Shown here: piece after piece, positions 8,285-17,458 of the stretch | How positions within the stretch are numbered: position 1 is the first letter of the stretch | Layout: every line of letters begins with the position of its first letter | From: UBA4416 sp044238845 | Lineage (GTDB): Bacteria; Bacteroidota; Bacteroidia; B-17B0; Aurantibacillaceae | NCBI GenBank assembly: GCA_044238845.1 | Contig: JBIICN010000008.1 | Span: 1 to 64,000, forward strand | Direction: 5' to 3' | DNA length: 64,000 nucleotides | Made by a program: the position numbers and the translations under genes | The notes under the pieces: generated by a model | The model's input: the letters and a program-made list of their open reading frames with translations, nothing else | What the model was told of the DNA's origin: nothing | Database searches by the model: none

Positions 8285-10690
8285 ATGAAAAAACTATTAT
8301 TACTAATACTTGTGTCGTTCACTTATTTCGTTCAATCCCAAGATTTTACAGGATTCAATCAAAGTAATTATGCTGGAGTAACGGGTGTTTATTTGCAACC
8401 TGCAAGTATTGTGGATAGCCGTATGAAATTTGATATGAATTTGATTGGTTTAAATATTGGAGCTTACAATAATTATATTGGTGTTGACCGTACTGCATTT
8501 AAAAGAGTAAAAGTTGATGGTAAAACTACATTGCCTGCTTTTGATGATACGTTGTTTGCCGAAAAATATTTAAATGAAAAAGTAAATGGGCGTAACAAAA
8601 GTTTTTATGTATCCAATAGAATTGCAGGTCCTTCGTTTATGGTACCTATTAATCGTAAAAATGCGATTGCATTTACTAGTAATGTAAGAACTTATGTAAA
8701 TATTGATGGTGTATCACCTGATTTAGCAAAATTAGCTTATGAAGAGTTTAAGTATCCTTCATTGTGGGTTAAAAATCTTGAAAACAAAAATTTAAGTGTT
8801 CAGGAAATGACGTGGGCAGAGTATGGTTTAACTTATGCTCATGTGTTTAAAGATGACAATGAACATTATTTTAAAGGTGGCGCCACTGTTAAGTTATTAC
8901 AAGGTGTGCAATCGGCTTATATGTTTGTGAAAGATTTGGAGTATAATTTTCAAACGGATACAACTTTATCCTTAATTGAATCTGATGTTAAATATGGACA
9001 CTCCGATAATTTTAATTTCGAAAATCAAGAATTAGGAGGTTCTAATAGTGGAGCTAATGTGTTTGATTTTAGCCAATCATATCCAGGTTTAGGCTTTGAT
9101 CTTGGAGCTGTTTATGAATGGAGGCCTTCATATTTGAAATATAAATATGATATGGATGGAAAAAAAGATTTATGGCGAAATGATAAAAATAAATATAAAT
9201 TAAAAGTAGGTATTTCAATTACAGATATTGGTTCTATTAAATTTAAAAAAGGTGCTACTAGCGGTGATTTTAGAGCAGATGTTGGTTTTTGGAACTTAAA
9301 ACCCATTGATCCTCAATCAGTAAAAGAATTAGATGATACCTTACGTGGTAGATTTGGAGGTACAGATGGAACAGGACAAACTTATAAAATGAATTTACCA
9401 ACGGCTATCAGTGCCCAAATTGACTATCAAATATGGAAAGACGTGTATGTAAATTTAACTCCATATATTGCCTTGCAGTTTAAAAAGAACGATACCAAAG
9501 TACATGATATTAGTAGTATTACTTTAACGCCACGATGGGATCATAAATGGTTTGGTGTATTTATCCCAGTTCAATACAATTTTTTAGATGGCTTTAGGGC
9601 TGGCGCTGCTGTGCGTTTAGGGCCAATTATTGTTGGTTCAAGTAACTTGGCGCCATTGGTTGGTCAAAAAACAGTTTACGGTGCAGATGTGTATGCGATG
9701 ATAAAAATACCTATACCATATGGTCGACCAAAAGATAGAGACAAGGATGGGGTCTCAAACAAAAGAGACGAATGTAAAGATGTTCCGGGTACTTGGGAAT
9801 TTTTAGGATGCCCAGATAAAGATGGCGATCATATTCAAGATAAAGATGATAAATGCCCTGATGTGGCTGGCCTGAAAGAAATGCAAGGTTGTCCTGATAA
9901 AGATGGTGATGGAATAACCGATTTAGATGATATGTGTCCGGATGATAAAGGATTAGTTGAGTTTAGGGGCTGCCCAGATAAAGATGGTGACAAAATTATG
10001 GATAAAGAAGATGAGTGTCCAGATGATGCTGGTTTAGTAGAGTTTTTAGGTTGCCCTGATAGAGATGCCGATCAAACACCTGATAAATATGATGCTTGCC
10101 CTGATGTGGCTGGGTCTAAAGAATTTAAAGGTTGTCCGGATAAGGATGGTGATACTGTATTAGATATGAATGATGATTGTCCTGAACTGGCAGGTGCTAT
10201 TGATAACAAAGGTTGTCCTTGGCCAGATACTGATAAAGATGGGGTAGTGGATAGAGAAGATGACTGTCCGACCACGCCAGGTTTATTAGAACTAAAAGGG
10301 TGTCTTCCAGCTCCAATCTTAAAAGTAGAAGAGCAAAAAATATTAGAAAAAGCATTTGCGAGTTTAGAGTTTGCTACAGGTAAAGATATTATTAAAAAAA
10401 CTTCTTTGCCTTCATTAAACGACTTAGCGAAATTAATGAAAGAACATGAGGCTGATTGGACATTAAAATTATCAGGTCACACCGATAATCAAGGTGATGC
10501 TAAGAAGAATTTGTTATTATCAGAAAAACGTGTTAAAGCAGTTAAGAAATACTTAATAAGTAAAGGTGTAAAAGCTGATAAAGTCATTGCTGAGTGGTTT
10601 GGACAAACAGTTCCTATTGCCGATAACACAACTCCCGAAGGACGTCAAAAAAATCGTCGTGTGGAAATGAAAGTGGAGTTTAAAAAGTAA
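8285..10690 (+). CDS. DUF5723-type outer membrane protein with thrombospondin-3 repeats and OmpA domain
   Basis: 801 residues with a signal peptide (about 1-18, LLLLILVSFTYFVQSQ). Residues 20-480 resemble the DUF5723 beta-rich region of Bacteroidota outer membrane proteins. Residues about 482-675 hold seven calcium-binding thrombospondin type-3 units of the form DKDGDxxxDxxDxCPD...GC. Residues about 685-800 are an OmpA peptidoglycan-binding domain (LSGHTDNQGDAKKNLLLS, GRQKNRRVEMKV). The layout suggests a beta-barrel or surface domain joined by a stiff Ca-bound stalk to the cell wall. A terminator follows, so it is transcribed alone. Confidence 0.9.
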   Translation: MKKLLLLILVSFTYFVQSQDFTGFNQSNYAGVTGVYLQPASIVDSRMKFDMNLIGLNIGAYNNYIGVDRTAFKRVKVDGKTTLPAFDDTLFAEKYLNEKVNGRNKSFYVSNRIAGPSFMVPINRKNAIAFTSNVRTYVNIDGVSPDLAKLAYEEFKYPSLWVKNLENKNLSVQEMTWAEYGLTYAHVFKDDNEHYFKGGATVKLLQGVQSAYMFVKDLEYNFQTDTTLSLIESDVKYGHSDNFNFENQELGGSNSGANVFDFSQSYPGLGFDLGAVYEWRPSYLKYKYDMDGKKDLWRNDKNKYKLKVGISITDIGSIKFKKGATSGDFRADVGFWNLKPIDPQSVKELDDTLRGRFGGTDGTGQTYKMNLPTAISAQIDYQIWKDVYVNLTPYIALQFKKNDTKVHDISSITLTPRWDHKWFGVFIPVQYNFLDGFRAGAAVRLGPIIVGSSNLAPLVGQKTVYGADVYAMIKIPIPYGRPKDRDKDGVSNKRDECKDVPGTWEFLGCPDKDGDHIQDKDDKCPDVAGLKEMQGCPDKDGDGITDLDDMCPDDKGLVEFRGCPDKDGDKIMDKEDECPDDAGLVEFLGCPDRDADQTPDKYDACPDVAGSKEFKGCPDKDGDTVLDMNDDCPELAGAIDNKGCPWPDTDKDGVVDREDDCPTTPGLLELKGCLPAPILKVEEQKILEKAFASLEFATGKDIIKKTSLPSLNDLAKLMKEHEADWTLKLSGHTDNQGDAKKNLLLSEKRVKAVKKYLISKGVKADKVIAEWFGQTVPIADNTTPEGRQKNRRVEMKVEFKK

Positions 10691-10708
10691 AGAATGTTTA
10701 TAAAGTTA

Positions 10709-10743
10709 AAAGCCCTCCGAGATTTTTCTCAGGGGGCTTTTTT
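10709..10743 (+). terminator. Terminator after the OmpA-like gene
   Basis: Stem AAGCCCTCCGAG / CTCAGGGGGCTT with one mismatch and one G-U pair, followed by TTTTT. Confidence 0.85.
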
Positions 10744-10900
10744 AGGTTATTATAATTGATTATTTATTTGCTACCATATAGATAGCGTAGCTTTTTTTGT
10801 ATTGTATTTTGGAGTTTTGTAGAACCCTATACTTACTGATTTTAAAACAGAAAATAATAAACCTTTTTATTTAAAAAACGTTTAAAGTACAATGATAATG

Positions 10901-10918
10901 ATTACTATTGTTAGTAAT
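10901..10918. promoter_or_regulatory. Short palindrome before the choloylglycine-hydrolase-like gene
   Basis: Perfect arms ATTACTA and TAGTAAT separated by TTGT, ending 22 bases before the ATG at 10941. The position suits an operator or a leader hairpin. The overlapping GATAATGATTA resembles half a Fur box, but the other half does not match. The rest of the 10691-10940 gap holds only the terminator. Confidence 0.4.
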
Positions 10919-10940
10919 ATTTAAATTAATCTTGATTGAA

Positions 10941-12062
10941 ATGAAAACAACACTTACAACGATTTTCACCATTTTTTTATTAATAATATGGAAACCATTA
11001 ATGGTGTATCCATGCACTGGAATTACACTAAAGTCAAAAGATGGTGGAGTGGTGGTATCTAGAACTGTAGAATGGTCGCTAAATGATGCTCAACATAATA
11101 AAATATTGATAATACCTCGAAATAAATCATTTGTTGGACAAACACCTCAGGGTTATAACGGAAAAAAATGGAAAGGAAAATATGGCTTTGTAACACTTAC
11201 AGCTTATGACCAGCCATACGGGCCTGATGGTTTGAATGAAGAAGGACTATATGTTGGCGTATATTATTTGCCTGACTATGCTGAATACGCCGTTTACGAT
11301 AGCACAAAATCTGAAAATTCGATGAGCGTAGGTGACTTGATGCAATGGATGTTGTCATCATTTAAAACAGTAGACGAAATTATTGCTAACTTAAAAAATG
11401 TTACAGTTGTAAATGTTGAAAATAAAGAATTTGGAGGAGCAGCTCTTCCTTTTCATTTCAAAATTGTTGACCCAAGCGGTAACAGTAAAATTATTGAAAT
11501 AGTAAACAAAGGTGAAGTAAAAGTATATGATCCATATATTGGAGTAATAACGAATTCGCCAACTTATGACTGGCATTTAATTAATCAAAGAAATTATCTT
11601 AATTTATCTCCAAACCCTAATAAACCTATGAATTTTGAGGGATATAATTTAAAACCATTGGGCGGAGGTTCTGGATTGATAGGATTGCCTGGAGATTTTA
11701 CTCCACCCTCTAGATTTGTAAGAGCAGCGGCCTTTACCGCTTCTTGCCGCCCATTAGCAACGTCTTTTGATGCTGTTTTCGAATCCTTTAGAATATTGGA
11801 TAATTTTAACATTCCACTAGGTGCTCAAGTGCCAAAAGAACATCTGCCATCTGACATAGTTAGTTCAACTCAAGTAACTTCTGCATCTGATTTAAAAAAC
11901 AAAGTATACTATTATCATACTATGTGGAATAGACAGATTAGAAAAATTGACTTGAAAGCAATTGACTTTGCAACAGTTAAAGAACAAATAATTGATGATG
12001 ATGAATCAAAAACAAATGCAGTTAAAGATGTTACACCAATATTGAATAAGAAGATTAAATAA
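10941..12062 (+). CDS. Secreted choloylglycine hydrolase family (linear amide C-N hydrolase)
   Basis: Ntn-hydrolase of the bile-salt-hydrolase / penicillin-V-acylase type. The signal peptide (IFTIFLLIIWKPLMVYP) ends just before CTGITLKSKDGG, so cleavage would expose the nucleophile Cys at the mature N-terminus. Other family positions are visible: SRTVEW, GLNEEGLYVGVYY, ITNSPTYDWHLINQRNY with the conserved Asn, and SRFVRAAAF with the conserved Arg. The frame opens at a TTG at 10908, but the ATG at 10941 gives a proper signal peptide. The natural substrate in this organism is unknown; N-acyl amides such as acyl-homoserine lactones are one possibility (inference). It is followed 19 bases later by a lipase gene. 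Confidence 0.88.
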   Translation: MKTTLTTIFTIFLLIIWKPLMVYPCTGITLKSKDGGVVVSRTVEWSLNDAQHNKILIIPRNKSFVGQTPQGYNGKKWKGKYGFVTLTAYDQPYGPDGLNEEGLYVGVYYLPDYAEYAVYDSTKSENSMSVGDLMQWMLSSFKTVDEIIANLKNVTVVNVENKEFGGAALPFHFKIVDPSGNSKIIEIVNKGEVKVYDPYIGVITNSPTYDWHLINQRNYLNLSPNPNKPMNFEGYNLKPLGGGSGLIGLPGDFTPPSRFVRAAAFTASCRPLATSFDAVFESFRILDNFNIPLGAQVPKEHLPSDIVSSTQVTSASDLKNKVYYYHTMWNRQIRKIDLKAIDFATVKEQIIDDDESKTNAVKDVTPILNKKIK

Positions 12063-12081
12063 ACAGCCTAAAAGATAGAAT

Positions 12082-13179
12082 ATGAGAAAATCAATCATTA
12101 CCTATTTGCTTTTTATCTTCTTTAATTTATTTGTAATTGACAGCTTTGGTCAAACCACAAAATTGAAACCGGGTTTTGATAAGGAAGAGTTTCTTGAGAT
12201 GTTGAAAATATCTTCTTATCAAGGAGATACACTTTACAATCCAAATTTGCCCGCACCGCAGAGGTTTAATAAAATTTTCCGTTCAAAAACAATAGGATTA
12301 GATAATAGGTGGGATTTATGGATATCAAATCAATCAGTGGCTGTAATTAGTATCAGAGGAACAACTACTGAACAATCAAGTTGGCTTGAAAATTTCTATG
12401 CTGCAATGATTCCTGCGAAAGGCAGTTTGAAATTAAGTAACGATTTTAGTTTTGAATATCATCTTTGCGACGATGATAAAGCTGCTGTTCACACTGGATG
12501 GCTTATCGCTACAGCCTTTCTTTCCAGAGATATTATTCCGAAAATAGATTCTTTGTCTAAAAATGGTATAAATCAGTTCTATATAATGGGGCACAGTCAA
12601 GGAGGAGCTATTGCATATTTACTCACATCACATTTTCTAAACCTTCAAAAACAAAAACAACTATCATCTAATTTTGTATTTAAAACTTATTGCAGTGCCG
12701 CACCAAAGCCTGGAAATTTGCATTTTGCTTACGCGTATGAGAACATGACTAAAGGAGGTTGGTCATTTACTGTTGTTAATTCAGCTGATTGGGTTCCTGA
12801 AGCACCTTTTTCAATTCAAACAACCATGGATTTCAATCCTTCTAATCCGTTTGTCAATGCAAAGAGTACCATAAAAAAAGCTCCATTTTTTAAACGATTA
12901 GCCTTGAATTATTTTTATAATAGCCTTGATAAGCCCACAAAAAAAGCGAATAAACGGTATCAAAAACAATTAGGCAATACATTGGGAGGATTTATTAAGA
13001 AATTATTACCTGAATATGAAATTCCAAAATATTATAATTCGAGCAATTATGCCAGAGCTGGCCAAAGTATTGTACTTTATGCCGATTTTGAATACTATAA
13101 ATTATTTCCAGTTGATCCTAGTAAAATATGGACACATCATATGTTTGAAGCGTATCAATATTTAACTGAGAAATATTAA
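12082..13179 (+). CDS. Secreted class 3 lipase family protein
   Basis: 365 residues with a signal peptide (about 1-24, ending DSFGQ). The alpha/beta-hydrolase nucleophile elbow is GHSQGG near residue 170 (IMGHSQGGAIAYLL). ISIRGTTTEQSSW is the usual oxyanion-side segment, AAPKPGN follows the nucleophile strand, ADWVPE probably holds the catalytic Asp, and WTHHMFEAYQ near the C-terminus the His. It is probably co-transcribed with the choloylglycine-hydrolase homologue, pairing two exported acyl-bond hydrolases. Confidence 0.85.
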   Translation: MRKSIITYLLFIFFNLFVIDSFGQTTKLKPGFDKEEFLEMLKISSYQGDTLYNPNLPAPQRFNKIFRSKTIGLDNRWDLWISNQSVAVISIRGTTTEQSSWLENFYAAMIPAKGSLKLSNDFSFEYHLCDDDKAAVHTGWLIATAFLSRDIIPKIDSLSKNGINQFYIMGHSQGGAIAYLLTSHFLNLQKQKQLSSNFVFKTYCSAAPKPGNLHFAYAYENMTKGGWSFTVVNSADWVPEAPFSIQTTMDFNPSNPFVNAKSTIKKAPFFKRLALNYFYNSLDKPTKKANKRYQKQLGNTLGGFIKKLLPEYEIPKYYNSSNYARAGQSIVLYADFEYYKLFPVDPSKIWTHHMFEAYQYLTEKY

Positions 13180-13187
13180 AAAGCCTT

Positions 13188-13324
13188 ATGAGAAATTGTA
13201 AATCATTTTATTAATCATAACATTTTTATCACTTTTTGGAACACTTAGAGCTCAGATGATAATTCCGTTCCATTTGATAAACGGCTTCATACTTATTGAT
13301 GCTGAGGTTAATCATGTTATATAA
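13188..13324 (+). pseudogene. Remnant of a secreted retropepsin-like aspartic protease
   Basis: An ATG at 13188 gives MRNCKSFY and stops. Moving one base back at 13211 continues as LIITFLSLFGTLRAQ, which completes a signal peptide, then MIIPFHLINGFILIDAEVNHVI and a stop at 13322-13324. The phrase IPFxLINGxILIxAxVN is the usual beginning of Bacteroidota retropepsin-like proteases, just before the catalytic DTGA, which is absent here. I read this as a frameshifted and truncated gene left at the end of the hydrolase pair. Identification rests on a short match. Confidence 0.6.
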
Positions 13325-13347
13325 ATAACAAAGATTGTTTGTTTTGT

Positions 13348-13384
13348 AAAAAGCCTCCTGTTAGTTATAGCAGGGGGCTTTTTA
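13348..13384 (+). terminator. Terminator after the lipase/pseudogene transcript
   Basis: Stem AAGCCTCCTG / CAGGGGGCTT (13351-13360 with 13371-13380, one G-U pair) flanked by A and T runs, so it may also end the convergent HMA gene. Confidence 0.85.
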
Positions 13385-13399
13385 GGTTAGGGCATTAAA

Positions 13400-13672
13400 T
13401 TATTTATTGATTCTACCAATCATGCAACTGGCGTAGCTTTTAAGCTGTAATAATAACCCATTTTCTTCGGTTGCTTCTGGATAACCAAGGTCGTGTAGTT
13501 TTTTAGTAAAATCTTCTCTGGTACTTTTTTCGGTGTGAGTTATAGTAACAGAGTCTTCTTCATGATTCACCACTACACTTTCTACACCAGCTAACTCAGC
13601 TAATTTTGTTTTAATGGTGTTTTCGCAACCACTACATTTTAAATTGGCAATAATTATTTTATCGGTTTTCAT
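13400..13672 (-). CDS. Heavy-metal-associated (HMA) domain protein
   Basis: 90 residues carrying one HMA ferredoxin-like fold. The metal-binding pair is in LKCSGCENTIKTKL (Cys13, Cys16), followed by GVESVVVNHEEDSVTI, as in copper chaperones and P-type ATPase N-termini. The C-terminal 20 residues (LLLQLKSYASCMIGRINK) extend beyond the usual 70-residue chaperone and contain a third Cys. No copper ATPase or regulator lies next to it, so the partner is unknown. Confidence 0.88.
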   Translation of the reverse strand: MKTDKIIIANLKCSGCENTIKTKLAELAGVESVVVNHEEDSVTITHTEKSTREDFTKKLHDLGYPEATEENGLLLQLKSYASCMIGRINK

Positions 13673-13761
13673 GAGGTATAATTTTAATCAAAGTTACCTC
13701 CAAACAAATAAGAAAAATAAACATATGTTATTGTAAAGTATGATTGATGTCATAAAAAAAT

Positions 13762-13798
13762 AAAAATCCTCAATGATATGTTATCATTGAGGATTTTA
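13762..13798 (-). terminator. Terminator for maeB
   Basis: Perfect 16-bp stem AAAATCCTCAATGATA (13763-13778) / TATCATTGAGGATTTT (13782-13797) with a 3-nt loop. Confidence 0.93.
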
Positions 13799-13816
13799 TA
13801 CATATACAATAATGTT

Positions 13817-16087
13817 TTATTTCTTATTCTGAGCATCCACTACTGCAATGGTAATCATGTTCACAATTTCACGTACCGAGCTTCCTAATTGTAACACGTG
13901 CACTGGTTTTTTAAGTCCCATTAATACTGGGCCAATAGCCTCGGCACCACCTAACTCTTGTAATAATTTGTAAGCAATATTACCTGCTGCTAAATTAGGG
14001 AAGATAAAGGTATTCACATCCTTATCTACTAAAGTACTAAACGGAAACTGCTCTTTTAATAATTCATTATTCACCGCAAAGTTTGCTTGCACATCACCAT
14101 CTACAATTAAGCCTGGGTAATTTTTGTGTAAGATCTTAGTGGCTTCTTGCATTTTTTTAGGAACATCACCTTCTGCCGAACCAAAGTTGGAGAAAGATAA
14201 CATCGCAATACGCGGGGTGATATTAAATTGTTTTACCGTACTTGCAGTTAATACAGCAATATCAGCTAATTGTTGAGCTGTCGGATCTGTATTCATGGTT
14301 GTATCAGCAAAAAAGTAAGGTCCTTTTTTAGTAATCATCATATACAAACCAGCAACACGGCTTACGCCATCTTGCACGCCAATAATATCTAAAGCAGGTT
14401 TAATTGGAGCTCCATATTTACGTGTTAATCCAGAAATCATAGCATCTGCTAAACCTTGTTCTACCATCATAGCACCAAAGTAATTACGATCGCGCATTAA
14501 TTTACGAGCGTCGTATTGAGTTAAGCCTTTGCGTTGTTGTTTAATCCATAATAAATCTCCAAACTCTGCTCTTCGAGCTTCTTCTTCCGATAACCAGGTA
14601 TCAATAATTGGTGTATCACCCAAATCAATTTGATGCTCTTCTAATAATGATAATATCTTTTCTTTGTTACCTAATAGGATAGGTTTTACAATGCCTTCGT
14701 CTTTGGCAACTTGAGCTGCTTTTAAAATTTTATAGGTATCGGCTTCTGTAAATACAACTCGTTTAGGATTTGATTTAGCTTTATTAGCTAGAGTTCGCAT
14801 TAATTTATTGTCTTTACCCAAACGGTTATCTAGTTCCATTTGATAAGCGTCCCAATCAGTAATCACACGCTTAGCCACACCGCTTTCAATTGCAGCTTTT
14901 GCTACTGCTGAACTAACGATAGAAATTAAACGGTTATCAATTGGTTTTGGAATGATATAGTCTGTACCAAAGCTTAAATTTTTAGAGCCATAAGCCAGGT
15001 TCACATAATCAGGCACACTTTCTTTTGCTAATGCTGCAATCGATAAAGCTGCTGCTAATTTCATTTCTTCGTTAATACAAGTAGCACGCACATCCAAAGC
15101 CCCTCTAAAAATAAAAGGAAAACCTAATACATTATTTACTTGGTTAGGATGATCGCTACGGCCAGTTGCAATAATAATATCAGGACGAGCTGCAATAGCT
15201 TCTTCATAGCTAATTTCGGGAGTTGGGTTAGCAAGGGCAAACACAATACAGTTTTTGGCCATCGAGCGAACCATGTCTTGTGATAAAATATTTCCTTTTG
15301 ATAAACCAACAAATACATCAGCACCTTTAATGGCTTCTTCTAATGTATTTACTTTAGTATTTTCGGATGCAAAAAATGTTTTGTATTGATCTAAGTCAGT
15401 ACGGTTTTTATTTATAACACCTTTACTGTCTAGCATTAAAATATTTTCTTTTTTCACACCAACAGCAATATACATTTTTGCACATGAGTTAGCAGAAGCG
15501 CCAGCACCATTAATAACCACTTTAACTTCGCTCATTTTTTTGCCAGAAATTTCTACGGCATTTAATAAGCCAGCTGAAGAAATAATAGCAGTACCATGCT
15601 GATCATCGTGCATTAAAGGGATATTTAACTCCTCTTTTAAACGACGTTCAATTTCGAAACACTCTGGCGCTTTAATATCTTCTAAGTTAATGCCGCCAAA
15701 TGTGCACGAAATGTTTTTTACAGTATTTACAAATTCGTCAATATTTTTTGTATCCACTTCAATATCAAACACGTCGATATCAGCAAAAATTTTAAATAGT
15801 AAACCTTTACCTTCCATTACTGGTTTTGATGCTAAAGCACCAATATCTCCCAAGCCTAAAACAGCTGTTCCGTTACTAATAACGGCTACTAAGTTTCCTT
15901 TTGCAGTGTATTTATAAGCGTCTTCTGGAGTTTTTTCAATTTCTAAGCAGGGTTCGGCAACACCTGGTGAATACGCTAAGGTTAAGTCTCTTTGAGTACT
16001 ATATGGTTTAGTGGGAATTACTTCAATTTTGCCGGGTCTTCCTTGAGAGTGATAATCAAGGGCATCTTGTTTTTTGAATTTAGCCAT
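13817..16087 (-). CDS. maeB: NADP-dependent malic enzyme with C-terminal phosphotransacetylase domain
   Basis: Oxidative decarboxylation of malate to pyruvate with NADPH production. At 756 residues it has the MaeB two-domain layout. Residues 1 to about 400 are malic enzyme (SPGVAEPCLEI, NLVAVISNGTAVLGLGDIG, IPLMHDDQHGTA, VVINGAGASANS). Residues about 430-750 are a phosphate acetyl/butyryltransferase-like domain (PKRVVFTEADTYKILKAAQ, SNFGSAEGDVP), which in MaeB proteins mainly senses acetyl-CoA and is thought not to be catalytic. Transcribed alone. Confidence 0.95.
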   Translation of the reverse strand: MAKFKKQDALDYHSQGRPGKIEVIPTKPYSTQRDLTLAYSPGVAEPCLEIEKTPEDAYKYTAKGNLVAVISNGTAVLGLGDIGALASKPVMEGKGLLFKIFADIDVFDIEVDTKNIDEFVNTVKNISCTFGGINLEDIKAPECFEIERRLKEELNIPLMHDDQHGTAIISSAGLLNAVEISGKKMSEVKVVINGAGASANSCAKMYIAVGVKKENILMLDSKGVINKNRTDLDQYKTFFASENTKVNTLEEAIKGADVFVGLSKGNILSQDMVRSMAKNCIVFALANPTPEISYEEAIAARPDIIIATGRSDHPNQVNNVLGFPFIFRGALDVRATCINEEMKLAAALSIAALAKESVPDYVNLAYGSKNLSFGTDYIIPKPIDNRLISIVSSAVAKAAIESGVAKRVITDWDAYQMELDNRLGKDNKLMRTLANKAKSNPKRVVFTEADTYKILKAAQVAKDEGIVKPILLGNKEKILSLLEEHQIDLGDTPIIDTWLSEEEARRAEFGDLLWIKQQRKGLTQYDARKLMRDRNYFGAMMVEQGLADAMISGLTRKYGAPIKPALDIIGVQDGVSRVAGLYMMITKKGPYFFADTTMNTDPTAQQLADIAVLTASTVKQFNITPRIAMLSFSNFGSAEGDVPKKMQEATKILHKNYPGLIVDGDVQANFAVNNELLKEQFPFSTLVDKDVNTFIFPNLAAGNIAYKLLQELGGAEAIGPVLMGLKKPVHVLQLGSSVREIVNMITIAVVDAQNKK

Positions 16088-16203
16088 AAATGTTAAATTT
16101 AAGAGAACGAAAGTACTGATTTTAATGGAAATTAAATAGTTATTTGACTTGCAAATTGGCTATTTTTTGCTAATTTAGAATCCCTAAACTATAATTTACA
16201 TAG

Positions 16204-17340
16204 ATGAAAAAAACTTTACTTTCTCTTATTGTCACTTTAACGTTATTTAGTGCTAAAGCACAAACCACTTTTATTGATAGTATTTTTATTGGAGGTCAAT
16301 ATCGTTCATATAGATTATATGTACCAGCTATTTACACAGGCGCTTCTGCCAGACCATTAATTTTAAATTTACACGGATACACAAGCAATGCTCAACAACA
16401 ACAGCTGTACAGTAATTTTATGCCTATTGCCGATACAGCCAATTTTTTAATGGTGTTTCCAAATGGTACTTTTTCTTCGGGACAACGTTTTTGGAATGCA
16501 GGTATATCATCCGCGTTAGTAAATGATATTGCCTTTTTAAGTGCTTTAATTGATTCGTTGGATTTGACATATAACATTAATTTAAACAGAGTTTACTCAA
16601 CAGGCATGAGTAATGGCGGTTATATGAGTCATACCTTAGCTTGTGAATTAAGTAATAGAATTACGGCAATTGCATCTGTTACTGGTAGTGTTTTTAATAC
16701 ACAGTATGGTTCAAATTGTCATCCAATGCGTCCGGTGCCTGTGATGCAAATTCATGGCACTAATGATCCAACCGTGCCATATATTGGAAGTACCACATCC
16801 ATGCCAATTGATAGTGTGGTTAAATATTGGGTAAATAAAAATAACTGTAATTCAGTAGCAACATTTAGTAATGTTCCAAATAGCAGCACCACAGATGGTT
16901 GTACAGCCGAACATTACAGATATTTAAATGGTACCTCTGGTAGTTCTGTTGAATTGTATAAAATCATCGGAGGAACTCACACTTGGCCAGGTTTTCCTTT
17001 TGGTGGATTAGGCACTAATTTAGATATCAATGCATCAAAAGAGATTTGGAGATTTTTTAATAAATATACTTTGTCGAGTTTAACGGCAATTAATGAAAAT
17101 GAAGCATTGGCTAATTCTTTAACGTTGTATCCAAATCCTGCAAATGCAACATTACATTTTAATTTAGAGAATGAAACTTCTGTAAATAGTGTTGTAACCG
17201 ATGTTTTAGGTAAAGTAGTTTTATCGGAAACCACTCAAACAAATTCTATTTCAGTTGAGCACTTAACATCTGGTATTTACGTTTTAACTGTAAAAATACA
17301 AAGTGGAGCCGTGGCTAAAGTGAAGTTTATTAAAGATTAG
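16204..17340 (+). CDS. Secreted polyhydroxybutyrate-depolymerase/feruloyl-esterase-like hydrolase with T9SS sorting domain
   Basis: 378 residues, with a signal peptide of about 19 residues (LLSLIVTLTLFSAKAQ). The esterase domain of the LpqC/PHB-depolymerase family has the nucleophile in STGMSNGGYMSH (near residue 136), the Asp in IHGTNDPTVPY and the His in IGGTHTWPGF. Residues about 305-378 (LYPNPANATLHF, DVLGKVV, SGIYVLTVKI) are a type A T9SS sorting domain. It likely acts outside the cell on ester-linked plant or storage polymers; the exact substrate cannot be read from the sequence. Confidence 0.9.
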   Translation: MKKTLLSLIVTLTLFSAKAQTTFIDSIFIGGQYRSYRLYVPAIYTGASARPLILNLHGYTSNAQQQQLYSNFMPIADTANFLMVFPNGTFSSGQRFWNAGISSALVNDIAFLSALIDSLDLTYNINLNRVYSTGMSNGGYMSHTLACELSNRITAIASVTGSVFNTQYGSNCHPMRPVPVMQIHGTNDPTVPYIGSTTSMPIDSVVKYWVNKNNCNSVATFSNVPNSSTTDGCTAEHYRYLNGTSGSSVELYKIIGGTHTWPGFPFGGLGTNLDINASKEIWRFFNKYTLSSLTAINENEALANSLTLYPNPANATLHFNLENETSVNSVVTDVLGKVVLSETTQTNSISVEHLTSGIYVLTVKIQSGAVAKVKFIKD

Positions 17341-17343
17341 TTT

Positions 17344-17454
17344 AATAGGAACACCTATTTGACGGATTAAGCGGATTTATGCAGATATTTTTCAATTCAT
17401 CTAAATAATAAATCAGTGAAAACCTGTTCCATCAGACTTATCCGCGTTCCTATT
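17344..17454. repeat. Dispersed terminal-inverted-repeat element, copy 2
   Basis: Begins AATAGGAACAC (17344-17354) and ends GCGTTCCTATT (17444-17454). Inside are GACGGATTAAGCGGATTTAT on the left and AATCAGTGAAAACCTGTTCC plus CTTATCCGC on the right. It occupies the whole gap between the convergent esterase and nrnA genes, where no ordinary terminator is seen. Confidence 0.85.
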
Positions 17455-17458
17455 TTTT

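Noticed and set aside
10895..10913. Fur box upstream of the choloylglycine-hydrolase-like gene
   Set aside because: GATAATGATTA matches one half of the consensus, but the second half does not; the perfect ATTACTA/TAGTAAT palindrome is a better reading.
13816..16087. Two separate genes for malic enzyme and phosphotransacetylase
   Set aside because: One continuous frame with the usual linker; the fusion is the standard MaeB layout.
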